A stretch of 64,000 nucleotides of DNA from Acidovorax sp. Its GTDB lineage: Bacteria; Pseudomonadota; Gammaproteobacteria; Burkholderiales; Burkholderiaceae_C. The notes beneath the pieces are model-generated. The model had not been told where the DNA came from and did not search any database. It was given only the letters and a program-made list of their open reading frames with translations. Of the stretch, positions 8,981 to 16,604 are shown piece by piece (the stretch's first letter is position 1; every line of letters starts with the position of its first letter). The translations under genes were made by a program, and so were the position numbers. Location of the stretch: positions 62,001 through 126,000 of the forward strand of contig NZ_JAJTBB010000031.1 in the NCBI RefSeq assembly GCF_021287135.1, given 5' to 3'.

Positions 8981-10204
8981 TCAACCCATCACCAACGGCA
9001 CTGCGCGCGCCCCGGCGGAGTCCGGAGCGGACGGTGGCGCGGAGCTGGGCGCGAGCAACACTTCCACCCGGTTGCGCCCCCGCTGCTTGGCCTGGTACAT
9101 GGCCTCATCCGCCCGCTGCAGCACGGTGTCCGGTGCGTCTGCCGGGCCGGCCGGTGCCACGCCGATGCTCACCGTCAAGGCCGCGCTGGCGCCGCCCCCC
9201 ACTGGCACGGGGGTGCCTTCCAGCAGGGCCCGCAGGCGCTCGGCCACGGCGGCGCCCCCTGTGCCGTCGGCGTTGGGCAGAAAGATGCTGAACTCCTCGC
9301 CCCCCAGGCGGCCCATCACGTCTTCGTTGCGCAGGCAGCGCTGCGCCACCTGCACGAAATGGCGCAGCGCCTCGTCCCCGCCCTGGTGCCCCCAGGTGTC
9401 GTTGATCTGCTTGAAATGGTCCAGGTCCAGCACCAGCACCGCCAGCCCGCTCTGCGCCCGCTGGGCGCCGCTCAAGGCCTTGTCCAGCAAGGTCAGGAAG
9501 GCCCGCCGGTTGAACACATTGGTCAACGGATCCACTTCGGCCAAGTGGCGCAGTTCGTTGGTGATGAACTCGTTGGTCAGCATCAGCGCGCCAAAGCCGA
9601 TCAGCACCAGCGCCGCGTTGGACTCCAGCACCACGAACTGCGACAGGGCCGCCACCAGCGCCCCGTCACCCGCGTCCCGCGGCACGGCCAGGGCGAAGGC
9701 CACGGGCCGCAGCAGCACGAACAGCCCGTGGGCGCCCACCATGGCGGAGAACAGATAGCGCGCGGGCACCCGGTGGAAGCCGCCATGCGCCAGGGTCCGC
9801 GCCGTCAGCACAAAGCACACGCCGGACATCAGGCCCGCCAGCACGAACCGCGCCCCGGTATGGGGCCGGACCACGGTGAAGTACAGCGCGACCGCCGTCA
9901 GCAGCCCCACGGCCAGCACCGCCCACCCGTGCCGCAGGGGCTTGCGGCCCATGTAGACGCGGCTTCCCATCCAGCACAGGTAGCCGGTCAGGCTGATGCT
10001 GATCTGCGCCACAGCCACCGAGAGGGGTTCGGGCAACCCGTCGCGCACCAGCAGGCAGGTGCCGAACACCGAACTGCTGAGAAACGCCAGCACCCACAGG
10101 CGCAAGCCGGGAATGTGGCGGTTGAAGTACCACACCGCGAACAGCAGCGCGGTGATGAGCATCGACAGCATCGCCGCAAGGATGATCAGGGTGGGACTGT
10201 GCAC
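8981..10204 (-). CDS. Membrane-bound diguanylate cyclase (GGDEF)
   Basis: 407 residues. The N-terminal half has about six hydrophobic segments with short loops and no recognisable ligand domain. The C-terminal GGDEF domain begins near DPLTNVFNRRAF. The active-site motif is GGEEF at residues 301-305. RNED lies exactly five residues before it, the position of the RxxD inhibitory site, so the enzyme should make c-di-GMP and be feedback-inhibited. The start is GTG at 10204 (an in-frame stop lies ten codons upstream, and the next start is an ATG at 10171); no clear ribosome-binding site supports either. A single gene transcribed toward the export operon; it partners functionally with the HD-GYP protein at 45477-46826. 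Confidence 0.92.
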   Translation of the reverse strand: MHSPTLIILAAMLSMLITALLFAVWYFNRHIPGLRLWVLAFLSSSVFGTCLLVRDGLPEPLSVAVAQISISLTGYLCWMGSRVYMGRKPLRHGWAVLAVGLLTAVALYFTVVRPHTGARFVLAGLMSGVCFVLTARTLAHGGFHRVPARYLFSAMVGAHGLFVLLRPVAFALAVPRDAGDGALVAALSQFVVLESNAALVLIGFGALMLTNEFITNELRHLAEVDPLTNVFNRRAFLTLLDKALSGAQRAQSGLAVLVLDLDHFKQINDTWGHQGGDEALRHFVQVAQRCLRNEDVMGRLGGEEFSIFLPNADGTGGAAVAERLRALLEGTPVPVGGGASAALTVSIGVAPAGPADAPDTVLQRADEAMYQAKQRGRNRVEVLLAPSSAPPSAPDSAGARAVPLVMG

Positions 10205-10275
10205 AACGCGTACGCCGGAAAAGCAGGGTCTTCAGCAAGGGCGCGCGCGGAACATCAGGGGCGCGGCGGGGACAA

Positions 10276-10302
10276 GGTGGGCAAGGTGGGCAAGGTGGGC
10301 AA
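10276..10302 (+). repeat. Short tandem repeat, 9-base unit x3
   Basis: GGTGGGCAA is repeated three times without interruption, then decays into GGATGGTAA. It lies in the 202-base gap between the 434-residue unknown gene and the diguanylate cyclase. No coding frame uses it. A slippage-prone spacer; no function can be assigned. Confidence 0.7.
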
Positions 10303-10406
10303 GGATGGTAACCCAGCCCATGGGCTGCCGACGGGGCGGCTGTTGCGCCCGCGCCGCGAAAAAGCCGCGGCGGCGGCCCCGGGGTTGCGGAGCGCCGCGG
10401 CGCGGG

Positions 10407-11711
10407 TCACCCCTGCACGTTGCATTCCCGGCGCAGCAGCGCCAGGGCGTCGTGCATCTGGTAGTCCATGTCGCTGAGCAAGGTTTTTTCCGCGTCCTGC
10501 ACAAAGCCCGCCCACAACGCCAAGTAGTCCTGCTGGTGCACGCCGGGTGCGTGGGCGCGGATGAAGTCGGCTGCCAGCGCAGGCTGCAGGCCGGACTTGC
10601 GCGCCTTGCGCACCAGGCTGGCGGCGGCCTTTTCGGTCAGCAAGGTCTTCTTGGGCACACCGGCCGCCAGGCAGAGGAACAGGGTCAGTAGCGAATGCTC
10701 ATCGTCATTGGCCTCGACAGCCTTCGTCCAGGTCTTGCTGGCGGGCTGGGGCGGCTCGGCATCTTCCTCCAGCGCGTCCAGGCTGTGGTGCAGGGCCTCC
10801 ACCTCGGCCAGCGGGTCGTCCAGCAAGAAATAGCGTGCGCGAAACGCCGCCATGGGCCGCAACAGGTTGCGCAGCGGCGTGCTGGACTGCAGCAGCTTGG
10901 GCAGGTCGGCCAGCACGGCGCTGCAGTGCGCCGCCACGGCATCGTGCAGCGGCTGGGGCAGCCCGGGCGGCAGGCGCAGCGCCGTGGGCACGGGCACTTT
11001 CTTCTTGCGCAAGCCCGTCACCAGCTTTTCAAACGATGGTGCACTGGGCCAATCGCCCGCCGCTGCGGCTTGCGGGGCCAGGGCCTGCATCAACAGGCCG
11101 GTGCGGATCACGGCTTCGGCATCGGCCCCGGCGGACTCCAGCTCGTCCGTGTCCAGGTCGTACTGCTCGGCCAGCCACTCGGCGGCGGCAATGGCCTGCG
11201 CAATCTGGCTGCGGCGGGCCAGCTCGGCGCGGTATTCGGCATGGCTGCGCAGCGACCAGGCGGCCAGCAGCGCCGTCTCGGCATCGGCATAGCCGGCCAT
11301 GCCGAAATTGCTGCTCTCGGGCAGGGCAATCAGCCGGCGCAGCAGGTCCGACCCGCCCTTGGAGCGCGACAACAAGGAGTGGTCGCGCAGCGACACGGCC
11401 GCCTGGGCCAGATCGCCGCCCGTGGTCTCCAGCAGGTACAGGCTGATGAGGTTGACCATGCGGTCCCGCGCCTTCTCCAGCTCGGGCCGCAAGAACTCGG
11501 TGCCAAAGTACCGCGCAATCTGCACCATGCCCTTGGGCGCATCGGCATGGATGGCCGCCAGCCGCTCCGCCCCCAGGATGCCGTGCTGCACGCCGTAGAC
11601 CAGCGCCTTCTCGAAGAACGGGCGCGCGTCGTGGAGTTGCAGGGCATTCGCGGCTGCAACCGGCTGGGCATCAGGGGGAGACATATCGGGCAGGGTCATG
11701 TAGGTATCCAT
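10407..11711 (-). CDS. Uncharacterised protein, 434 residues, linked to the J-domain operon
   Basis: I do not recognise the family. The protein appears soluble and mostly helical, with no signal peptide or membrane segment. It reads as helical repeats: RPFFEKALVYGVQHGIL and PKGMVQIARYFGTEFLRPEL early, a KLVTGLRKKKVPVP stretch in the middle, and RARYFLLDDPLAEVEALHHS near residue 300. The C-terminal part has paired helices ending in YQMHDALALL. The ATG at 11711 is chosen; a GTG one codon earlier is possible. It lies 232 bases after the 258-residue gene on the same strand, so it may be the last member of the J-domain operon or have its own promoter in that gap. Confidence 0.75.
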   Translation of the reverse strand: MDTYMTLPDMSPPDAQPVAAANALQLHDARPFFEKALVYGVQHGILGAERLAAIHADAPKGMVQIARYFGTEFLRPELEKARDRMVNLISLYLLETTGGDLAQAAVSLRDHSLLSRSKGGSDLLRRLIALPESSNFGMAGYADAETALLAAWSLRSHAEYRAELARRSQIAQAIAAAEWLAEQYDLDTDELESAGADAEAVIRTGLLMQALAPQAAAAGDWPSAPSFEKLVTGLRKKKVPVPTALRLPPGLPQPLHDAVAAHCSAVLADLPKLLQSSTPLRNLLRPMAAFRARYFLLDDPLAEVEALHHSLDALEEDAEPPQPASKTWTKAVEANDDEHSLLTLFLCLAAGVPKKTLLTEKAAASLVRKARKSGLQPALAADFIRAHAPGVHQQDYLALWAGFVQDAEKTLLSDMDYQMHDALALLRRECNVQG

Positions 11712-11747
11712 CACGCTAGGTGTTGCTCACGGTCCCTGCAACTGGCG

Positions 11748-11943
11748 CAGCCCAGGCCAGGACCGCCGAGCAAGGGCCGCCCCGCAGCGAGGGCGGTGTC
11801 CCCCTTCCCGAATCACGCAGTGATTCGAGAGAAGGGGCTGAGGGCCGCGGCTCCGGGCCTGCCTGCGCAGGCTTGGACGTGCCCGAAGAGCCGCAGCCTC
11901 TGGCGGCGGCACCGAGGCGCGCAGCGACTCAGGGGGTTGTTCT
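11748..11943. repeat. GC-rich intergenic element with a nested stem-loop
   Basis: A non-coding stretch between two unknown genes. At its centre GAATCAC-GCA-GTGATTC (11810-11826) is a perfect 7-base stem. It is flanked by a CCCCTTC run and its complement GAAGGGG, which can extend the hairpin. No T run follows, so it is not a classical terminator. Segments such as GACCGCCGAGCAAGGGCC resemble dispersed intergenic sequence I recall from Comamonadaceae genomes; that resemblance is from memory and unverified. Confidence 0.4.
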
Positions 11944-12720
11944 CTAGATCGCCGACTCTTCGTCAGAGGTGCGCGCCGCCGGGGTGGCCTTGCCGCGATC
12001 GGTATCGCTGGTCTCCACTTTGCCGTCGTCCTCTTCGGCCGCTTCCTCGGCTTCTTCGCCACCGCCCAGCTCGAACGCCCGCGCCTTGGCCCGCAGCACC
12101 AGCAGCATCTCGATGAACAGGTCGCGGCACTCGTAGCGCAGCAGCCAGGCCATCTGCATCCAGTCGCCGTCGGCCACCTCGTCCAGGTCCACGCGGGGTT
12201 GCACGTAGCCCGAGGCCAGCAGTTCGTCGTCGCTGAGCGTGGGGCCGTAGTCCTCGGTGGCGTCAAACGTGCCGGTGCGCGCGAAGGCCTCGATGCGGCT
12301 CCACTTCTCGGCAAAGTAGTTGGCCAGGGCCTCGGCGCCGCCCTCCAGGTCGCCGATGGCGGTGAGGAACTCCACCGGATCGGCGCCGTCGCGGAAGACC
12401 ACGGCGTTCACCATGTTGCGCAGGTGGGTGTGGGTGAGGTCCTTGTACTGCTTCTCCAGCACCATGGCGCGGGCGAATTGCTCGGGCGTGACGAGCAGGT
12501 TCACAACCGACGCCTTGGAGTCGTCGTACTCGCGCATCACCGCCAGGATGTCCTTGGGCGCCAGTTGGTCCAGCACCACCATCAGCGCGTTGTCGCCTTC
12601 GGCATCGGCCAGGTCGGCCAGGGCCGCCTCGGCCCCCACGATGTCCCCGGCGGCGATCAGGCTGGTGGTCTTGGTGATGAGGGCCAGGTGTTGGTTGCTG
12701 CTGCTGCTCATGGTCGTCAT
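11944..12720 (-). CDS. Uncharacterised acidic protein, 258 residues (J-domain operon)
   Basis: Unknown family. Soluble and helical, with a strongly acidic tail (GGGEEAEEAAEEDDGK) that looks disordered. The N-terminal part, SLIAAGDIVGAEAALADLAD then LDQLAPKDILAVMREYDDS, resembles a short helical superhelix of the kind seen in MgtE-N or TPR-like modules; that is only a visual impression. A second conserved-looking block is YFAEKWSRIEAFARTGTFD. The ATG at 12720 overlaps the preceding gene's stop as ATGA, which fixes the start and indicates translational coupling. It probably forms a complex with the two upstream proteins. Confidence 0.8.
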   Translation of the reverse strand: MTTMSSSSNQHLALITKTTSLIAAGDIVGAEAALADLADAEGDNALMVVLDQLAPKDILAVMREYDDSKASVVNLLVTPEQFARAMVLEKQYKDLTHTHLRNMVNAVVFRDGADPVEFLTAIGDLEGGAEALANYFAEKWSRIEAFARTGTFDATEDYGPTLSDDELLASGYVQPRVDLDEVADGDWMQMAWLLRYECRDLFIEMLLVLRAKARAFELGGGEEAEEAAEEDDGKVETSDTDRGKATPAARTSDEESAI

Positions 12721-13292
12721 TCCTTGCGGTCAAAGCCTGCGTCGGCCAGCCATTCGGCGCCGGCTTCTTCGCGTGTACGGCTGTTTTGCGGCTCCACCGC
12801 ATCGTCGGCACTCAAGGCGTTGTAGTCGTCATCGTGCTCGGCCGTGTCTGCGCCTTCGTCCTCAGCATCGTCGTCGTCGTGCAGGGCGGCGGCGGGGGCC
12901 AAGCGGGCGTGCTGCTGCAGGTATTCGAGGCCCGCGGCCACCGCCAGAAACCGTGCGCCCTGGGGCTCGCGCAGCACGGTCTGGGCCAGGCTCTGCGCCC
13001 AGGGCTCCAGCGCCACGGCGTGGCCCAGGCTGTGCCAGTCGGGCAGCTCGTCGCGGCCCTGGGCCAGCAGGCGCTCCATGGCGTCGGCCTGCACAAAGCG
13101 GAAGGCCTTGTGGAAGGCCACGGCCACCATCTCGGGGGCCAGGTCCATCATCTGCACCAGAAAGCCCATTTCGGCACGCTTTTCGGCCAGGCGCTTGCGC
13201 AGCACGTCTTTGCCCTCGGAGTCGGACACCAGATCGTCCAGCTCAGCCTGGTAGGCCGAGCGCAGGTCATAAAAAAAGGGAGAGAGTTTCAC
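12717..13292 (-). CDS. Uncharacterised protein, 191 residues (J-domain operon)
   Basis: Unknown family. No signal peptide. The first 130 residues are helical (SPFFYDLRSAYQAELDDLVS, then RKRLAEKRAEMGFLVQMMD). An acidic, low-complexity stretch follows (HDDDDAEDEGADTAEHDDD), then a conserved-looking C-terminal end, EEAGAEWLADAGFDRKE. Translation starts at GTG 13292, sharing GTGA with the stop of the J-domain gene; its own stop overlaps the next start as ATGA. This three-gene chain with two 4-base overlaps indicates stoichiometric production. An acidic linker and helical body would suit a client-binding or scaffold protein for the J-domain protein, but that is inference. Confidence 0.8.
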   Translation of the reverse strand: MKLSPFFYDLRSAYQAELDDLVSDSEGKDVLRKRLAEKRAEMGFLVQMMDLAPEMVAVAFHKAFRFVQADAMERLLAQGRDELPDWHSLGHAVALEPWAQSLAQTVLREPQGARFLAVAAGLEYLQQHARLAPAAALHDDDDAEDEGADTAEHDDDYNALSADDAVEPQNSRTREEAGAEWLADAGFDRKE

Positions 13293-13588
13293 AGGGCAGA
13301 AGGATGGGAAAGAATGCGCGCGCTGTAGGCCTGCCAGATCTCCTGGGCCGTTTGCAGCGGGTCGTCCAGCAGGTTGCGGCGGCGGTTGTCGTCATAGGCC
13401 TGGCGGGCCTCCTCATGGGACAGCACCTCGTAGGCCTTTTGCACGGCCTGGAAGCGCTGCGCGGCATCGGCCGCCGCGTTGCGGTCGGGGTGGTAGAAGG
13501 CGGCCTTTTGCCGGAACGCCTTCTTGATGTCCGCCAGCGTGGCGTTGGCCGGCACGCCCAGCGCGGCGTAATGGTCTGCAGTCGTCAT
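13289..13588 (-). CDS. Short J-domain (DnaJ-like) co-chaperone
   Basis: 99 residues: an N-terminal J domain (about residues 4-68) with the diagnostic HPD at residues 33-35 in FYHPDRN, plus a 30-residue tail ending AYSARILSHPSAL. There is no G/F region, zinc domain or client-binding domain, so it is a class C J protein that recruits and stimulates an Hsp70 (DnaK) through the HPD loop. The start MTTADHYAALGV at 13588 fits the fold; a longer frame upstream is Arg-rich and non-coding. It is the first gene of a tightly overlapped operon with two unknown proteins, which probably supply its specificity. Confidence 0.9.
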   Translation of the reverse strand: MTTADHYAALGVPANATLADIKKAFRQKAAFYHPDRNAAADAAQRFQAVQKAYEVLSHEEARQAYDDNRRRNLLDDPLQTAQEIWQAYSARILSHPSAL

Positions 13589-13762
13589 GCGGGAATAGCG
13601 AACAGGTCGTTGAGGAGCACCGGCGCAGCGGCCGGGAAGCCGCCTTCCGGGCCGCCGGCGCATCGGCGCCGACAGCGGAGATGGGGCACGACGCCCCAAA
13701 AAACAAGAGCCGGCGCTGCGCGAGGTGGGTCGCGCGGCCGCCCGGGCGGCGATCTCTGGCGA

Positions 13763-14476
13763 TCAGCCGGCCAGGCTCACAAAGACGTTCTGCACGTCGT
13801 CGTTGGCGTCGATGGCGGCCAGGAAGCTCTCCACCTCTTCCAGCTGCTCGGCCGTCAGGTTGGCGGGATTCACGGGGTTCTTGGGCTTGTAGCCCAGCTT
13901 GGCTGTGAGCACCGTGAAGCCCTGGGCCGGCAATGCGCGGCTGACCAGGTCCAGGTCGGTCGGGTCGGTCCAGAACATGGTGGTGCCCTCTTCGTCACCG
14001 GCTTCGAAGTCCTGCGCGCCGGCCTCAATGGCGGCCAGCTCCGGGTCGGCACCCGGCGTGGCCGGCTCGGCTTCGATCATGCCGACGTGGTTGAAGTCCC
14101 ACGCCACCGAGCCCGACGTGCCCAGCTGCCCCTTGCGGAACAGCACGCGCATCTCGGGCGCGGTGCGGTTCACGTTGTCGGTCAGGCATTCGACCATCAC
14201 CGCCACCTGGTGCGGCGCAAAGCCTTCGTAGATCACGCGCTCATAGTTCACGGCGTCGGCGCCAGTGCCGGAGCCCTTCTTGATGGCGCGCTCCAGCGTG
14301 TCCTTGGGCATGGAGACCTTGCGGGCCTGCTCCACCACCAGACGCAGGCGCGCGTTGGTGGCCGGGTCGGCGCCGCCGCGTGCGGCCACGGTGATTTCCT
14401 TGACCAGCTTGCCAAACAGCTTGCCCTTGGCATCGGCCACCAGGGCCTTGCCTTTTGCTTTCCACTGCGCACCCAT
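13763..14476 (-). CDS. YebC/PmpR family protein, YeeN-like
   Basis: 237 residues. The N-terminus [18 protein letters not shown] is the YeeN-type variant rather than the MAGHSKW of canonical YebC. Core motifs present: [52 protein letters not shown]. The family includes DNA-binding transcription regulators, and recent work links YebC-type proteins to translation of proline-rich stretches; which applies here cannot be read from sequence. The start at 14476 is fixed by the motif. It lies 174 bases upstream of the J-domain gene on the same strand. Confidence 0.9.
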   Translation of the reverse strand: MGAQWKAKGKALVADAKGKLFGKLVKEITVAARGGADPATNARLRLVVEQARKVSMPKDTLERAIKKGSGTGADAVNYERVIYEGFAPHQVAVMVECLTDNVNRTAPEMRVLFRKGQLGTSGSVAWDFNHVGMIEAEPATPGADPELAAIEAGAQDFEAGDEEGTTMFWTDPTDLDLVSRALPAQGFTVLTAKLGYKPKNPVNPANLTAEQLEEVESFLAAIDANDDVQNVFVSLAG

Positions 14477-14783
14477 GTTGGTTCTCTCTTCGTTGGTGTT
14501 GTGGCGCGCTTGGCGCCGGTCGGTGTATTGCACGAAACCCTCTGCACGGCCCCGCTCTCGTCTTGGGCGCACAGGCGCGCAAGGGCCCTGCGGGGTGCAA
14601 AAGCTTCCGTGTCGCCGCCAAACCTGGCCCCCAAAGGGGCTACGCCAGCGGCCGAACCCTCAAGGGTACCACCGGAGCCATGCGTGGCCATCGGTCGCTA
14701 TCCATGGCCTGCCGGGCGCCTGCTGTGAGCCTTGTCCTACAAGGCATGCGCCTGAAGCGCGGGCGCATTTCACCCGGCCAAAG
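14477..14783. other. Non-coding gap upstream of the YebC-like gene
   Basis: About 300 bases with no supportable gene. Contains GGCGCGCTTGGCGCC-type short palindromes and a stretch near 14620-14665 (GGCCCCCAAAGGGGC) that can fold. It must hold the YebC-like promoter on the minus strand, but I see no convincing -35/-10 pair. Confidence 0.5.
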
Positions 14784-14813
14784 AAAAAAACCTGGCAGCA
14801 CAGTGCTGCCAGG
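14784..14813 (-). terminator. Intrinsic terminator of the repeat/CTERM gene
   Basis: On the minus strand a 10-base stem CCTGGCAGCA with loop CTG and its complement is followed by seven T residues (A run at 14784-14790 on the plus strand). It lies 51 bases after the stop of the DUF1566/VPTLSEW protein. Strong canonical form. Confidence 0.85.
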
Positions 14814-14863
14814 CTGGGCGGCGGCCCCGCAGGGCCTCGTGCCGTGTGCGAGCCCGTTGGGCC

Positions 14864-16312
14864 TCACCCGCGCTTGCGCTGGGTGGCCAGGCCAATGCCT
14901 GCCAGCAGCCCCACCAGCAGCAGCATGGCCCACTCGGAAAGTGTGGGCACGGCGGTCACACCGGCCGTGGCGGTGGCTGTGCAGCTCACCGTCACGTCGG
15001 TCACGTTAGCGGTGGCTGCGCCGCTGCCGCGGCTCACCGTGCAGGTTTGGCCAGCGGGCTGGCTTTTGACTGAGACGGCGTACGTGCCACCGGCAGGGAT
15101 GGCGGAGCCGAAGGTGAAGGCACCGTTGGCGCCAACGCTCAGGTCATCACCCGCATTGTTTTGCAGCACCACGCTGCCGGTCAGACCCGTGACCGTGCCC
15201 CCAATGGTGTAGCTGCCCGTCACACCAGCCGCGCAGCTCACCGCCACATCGGTCACGTTGGCGTTGGCCGTACCGCTGCTGCGGCTCACCGTGCAGGTTT
15301 GGCCGGCGGGCTGGGTTTTGACCGTAACGGCGTACGTGCCACCGGCAGGCATGGCGGTGCCGAAGGTGAAGACACCGTTGGCGCCAACGCTCAGGTCATC
15401 ACCCGCATTGTTTTGCAGCACCACGCTACCGGTCAGGCCCGTGACCGTGCCGCCAATGGTGTAACTGCCCGTCACAACGGCCGTGCAATTCACCGCCACA
15501 TCGGTCACGTTGGCGCTGGCCGTGCCGCTGCCGCTGCTCACGGTGCAGGTTTGGCCGGCGGGCTGAGTTTTGATCGAGACGGCGTAGGCGCCGCCGGCAG
15601 GGATGGCGGTGCCGAACGTGAAGACACCGTTGGCGCCAACGCTCAGGTCATCACCCGCATTGTTTTGCAGCACCACGCTGCCGGTGAGGCCTGTGACCGT
15701 GCCGCCAATGGTGTAGCTGCCCAACGTGTCAATAGGCGCCAAAGGCTGCCCGCTTCGCACGAGGCGCACATAGTTGGTGGAGCCCCTGAAGTCAGGAAAG
15801 ACTGAGCCGTTGGAGAAGGCGACGATCCACGCGTAACCCGGGATAGCCGCATAGGCCGTGGATGTCCAGGCGAAGCCACTCGCGCCAGAGTCCCCAGTAA
15901 TGGGCGTGTTAGGAAACGCCGCGCCGTCAATGGCACCCTGTCCGATGGCATTGGTGTCAAGTTTGACAATGGATTCCAGCTCATTCTTGTTGGGCAAGCG
16001 CCAGTCGTTGTAGCCCTTGTAATTGGCGTTGTTGGCCGTCACCGCGGCCGTCAGGGCATCGGGCCAGGTGTAAGTTTGCGCCGCGCCGGTGTCGCACGCC
16101 GTGGCGGTGGTGCCCAAGCCCAGCACACATTGGTCCCAGGCCAGCCCGGTGACGGTGTCAGTGACGATGCCGCCGCTGACGGTGTGGGCGCTCCAGGCAG
16201 GCCAGGCCAGCAGCGTGCCTGCCAGCACCAGCGAGGTCGTAACCCAGCGGCGCAGGGCGTGGGGAACAAGGGGGTATGTAAAGGCGGTGGCCATGGTGGG
16301 CTTTCTGGTCAT
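14864..16312 (-). CDS. Exported DUF1566 protein with three 84-residue repeats and a VPTLSEW (IPTL-CTERM-like) tail
   Basis: 482 residues from ATG 16312 (ATG 16294 is an alternative). After an N-terminal signal segment (VTTSLVLAGTLLAWPAWSA), residues of about 45-195 form a DUF1566/Lcl-type domain with GLAWDQC, WRLPNKNELESI and a closing YVRLVRSG. Then come three near-identical 84-residue repeats (DNA period exactly 252 bases) beginning GSYTIGGTVTGLTGSVVLQN, each with one Cys pair region (QTCTV, VxCTA). The C-terminus is VPTLSEWAMLLL, a hydrophobic span and QRKRG, the tripartite layout of IPTL-CTERM sorting signals. It is probably a surface or envelope protein processed by a dedicated enzyme not in this window. 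Confidence 0.85.
   Translation of the reverse strand: MTRKPTMATAFTYPLVPHALRRWVTTSLVLAGTLLAWPAWSAHTVSGGIVTDTVTGLAWDQCVLGLGTTATACDTGAAQTYTWPDALTAAVTANNANYKGYNDWRLPNKNELESIVKLDTNAIGQGAIDGAAFPNTPITGDSGASGFAWTSTAYAAIPGYAWIVAFSNGSVFPDFRGSTNYVRLVRSGQPLAPIDTLGSYTIGGTVTGLTGSVVLQNNAGDDLSVGANGVFTFGTAIPAGGAYAVSIKTQPAGQTCTVSSGSGTASANVTDVAVNCTAVVTGSYTIGGTVTGLTGSVVLQNNAGDDLSVGANGVFTFGTAMPAGGTYAVTVKTQPAGQTCTVSRSSGTANANVTDVAVSCAAGVTGSYTIGGTVTGLTGSVVLQNNAGDDLSVGANGAFTFGSAIPAGGTYAVSVKSQPAGQTCTVSRGSGAATANVTDVTVSCTATATAGVTAVPTLSEWAMLLLVGLLAGIGLATQRKRG
14967..15722 (-). repeat. Three direct repeats of 252 bases inside the DUF1566/CTERM gene
   Basis: The marker CCAATGGTGT recurs at 15201, 15453 and 15705, exactly 252 bases apart, with near-identical sequence between. 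In-frame copy-number change by recombination would add or remove 84 residues without a frameshift. Confidence 0.9.
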
Positions 16313-16604
16313 GGTGAAGGCGGTGATTGAAGGCGGTTCAAGGCAATAACGTGGGGCACGAAGGAAACCGTTCACGGGTGCGAGCCATCCCCATCGTGGT
16401 CATGCCTGCGCTGCTGGAAGCCGGTTCTGCAATGGCCCGTTTGGCCAACCCCCTGGTGGCTGAGGGCCTGGCTCCTGAGGCGCTGGCACGAAAGCGCCGC
16501 ACGGCGCGCTCCATGTGCAGCGCCAAATCGACGGCGGCTTCCAGACGGGCCGCTGGCGGTAACGGGCCATGGCGGCGGCGCGCGCAATGCCGTCAAAAAA
16601 CAAA

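Noticed and set aside
10320-10405. Terminator after the 434-residue unknown gene
   Set aside because: GC-rich stems exist, but the T run lies in the loop rather than after the stem, so it is not a convincing terminator.
14967-15722. CRISPR or transposon-end repeats
   Set aside because: The 252-base period is in frame and encodes repeated protein modules.
16376-16604. Possible frameshifted C-terminal tail of the DUF1566 protein
   Set aside because: None of the minus-strand frames here shows repeats, a VPTLSEW motif or a hydrophobic span, so no broken tail is supported.
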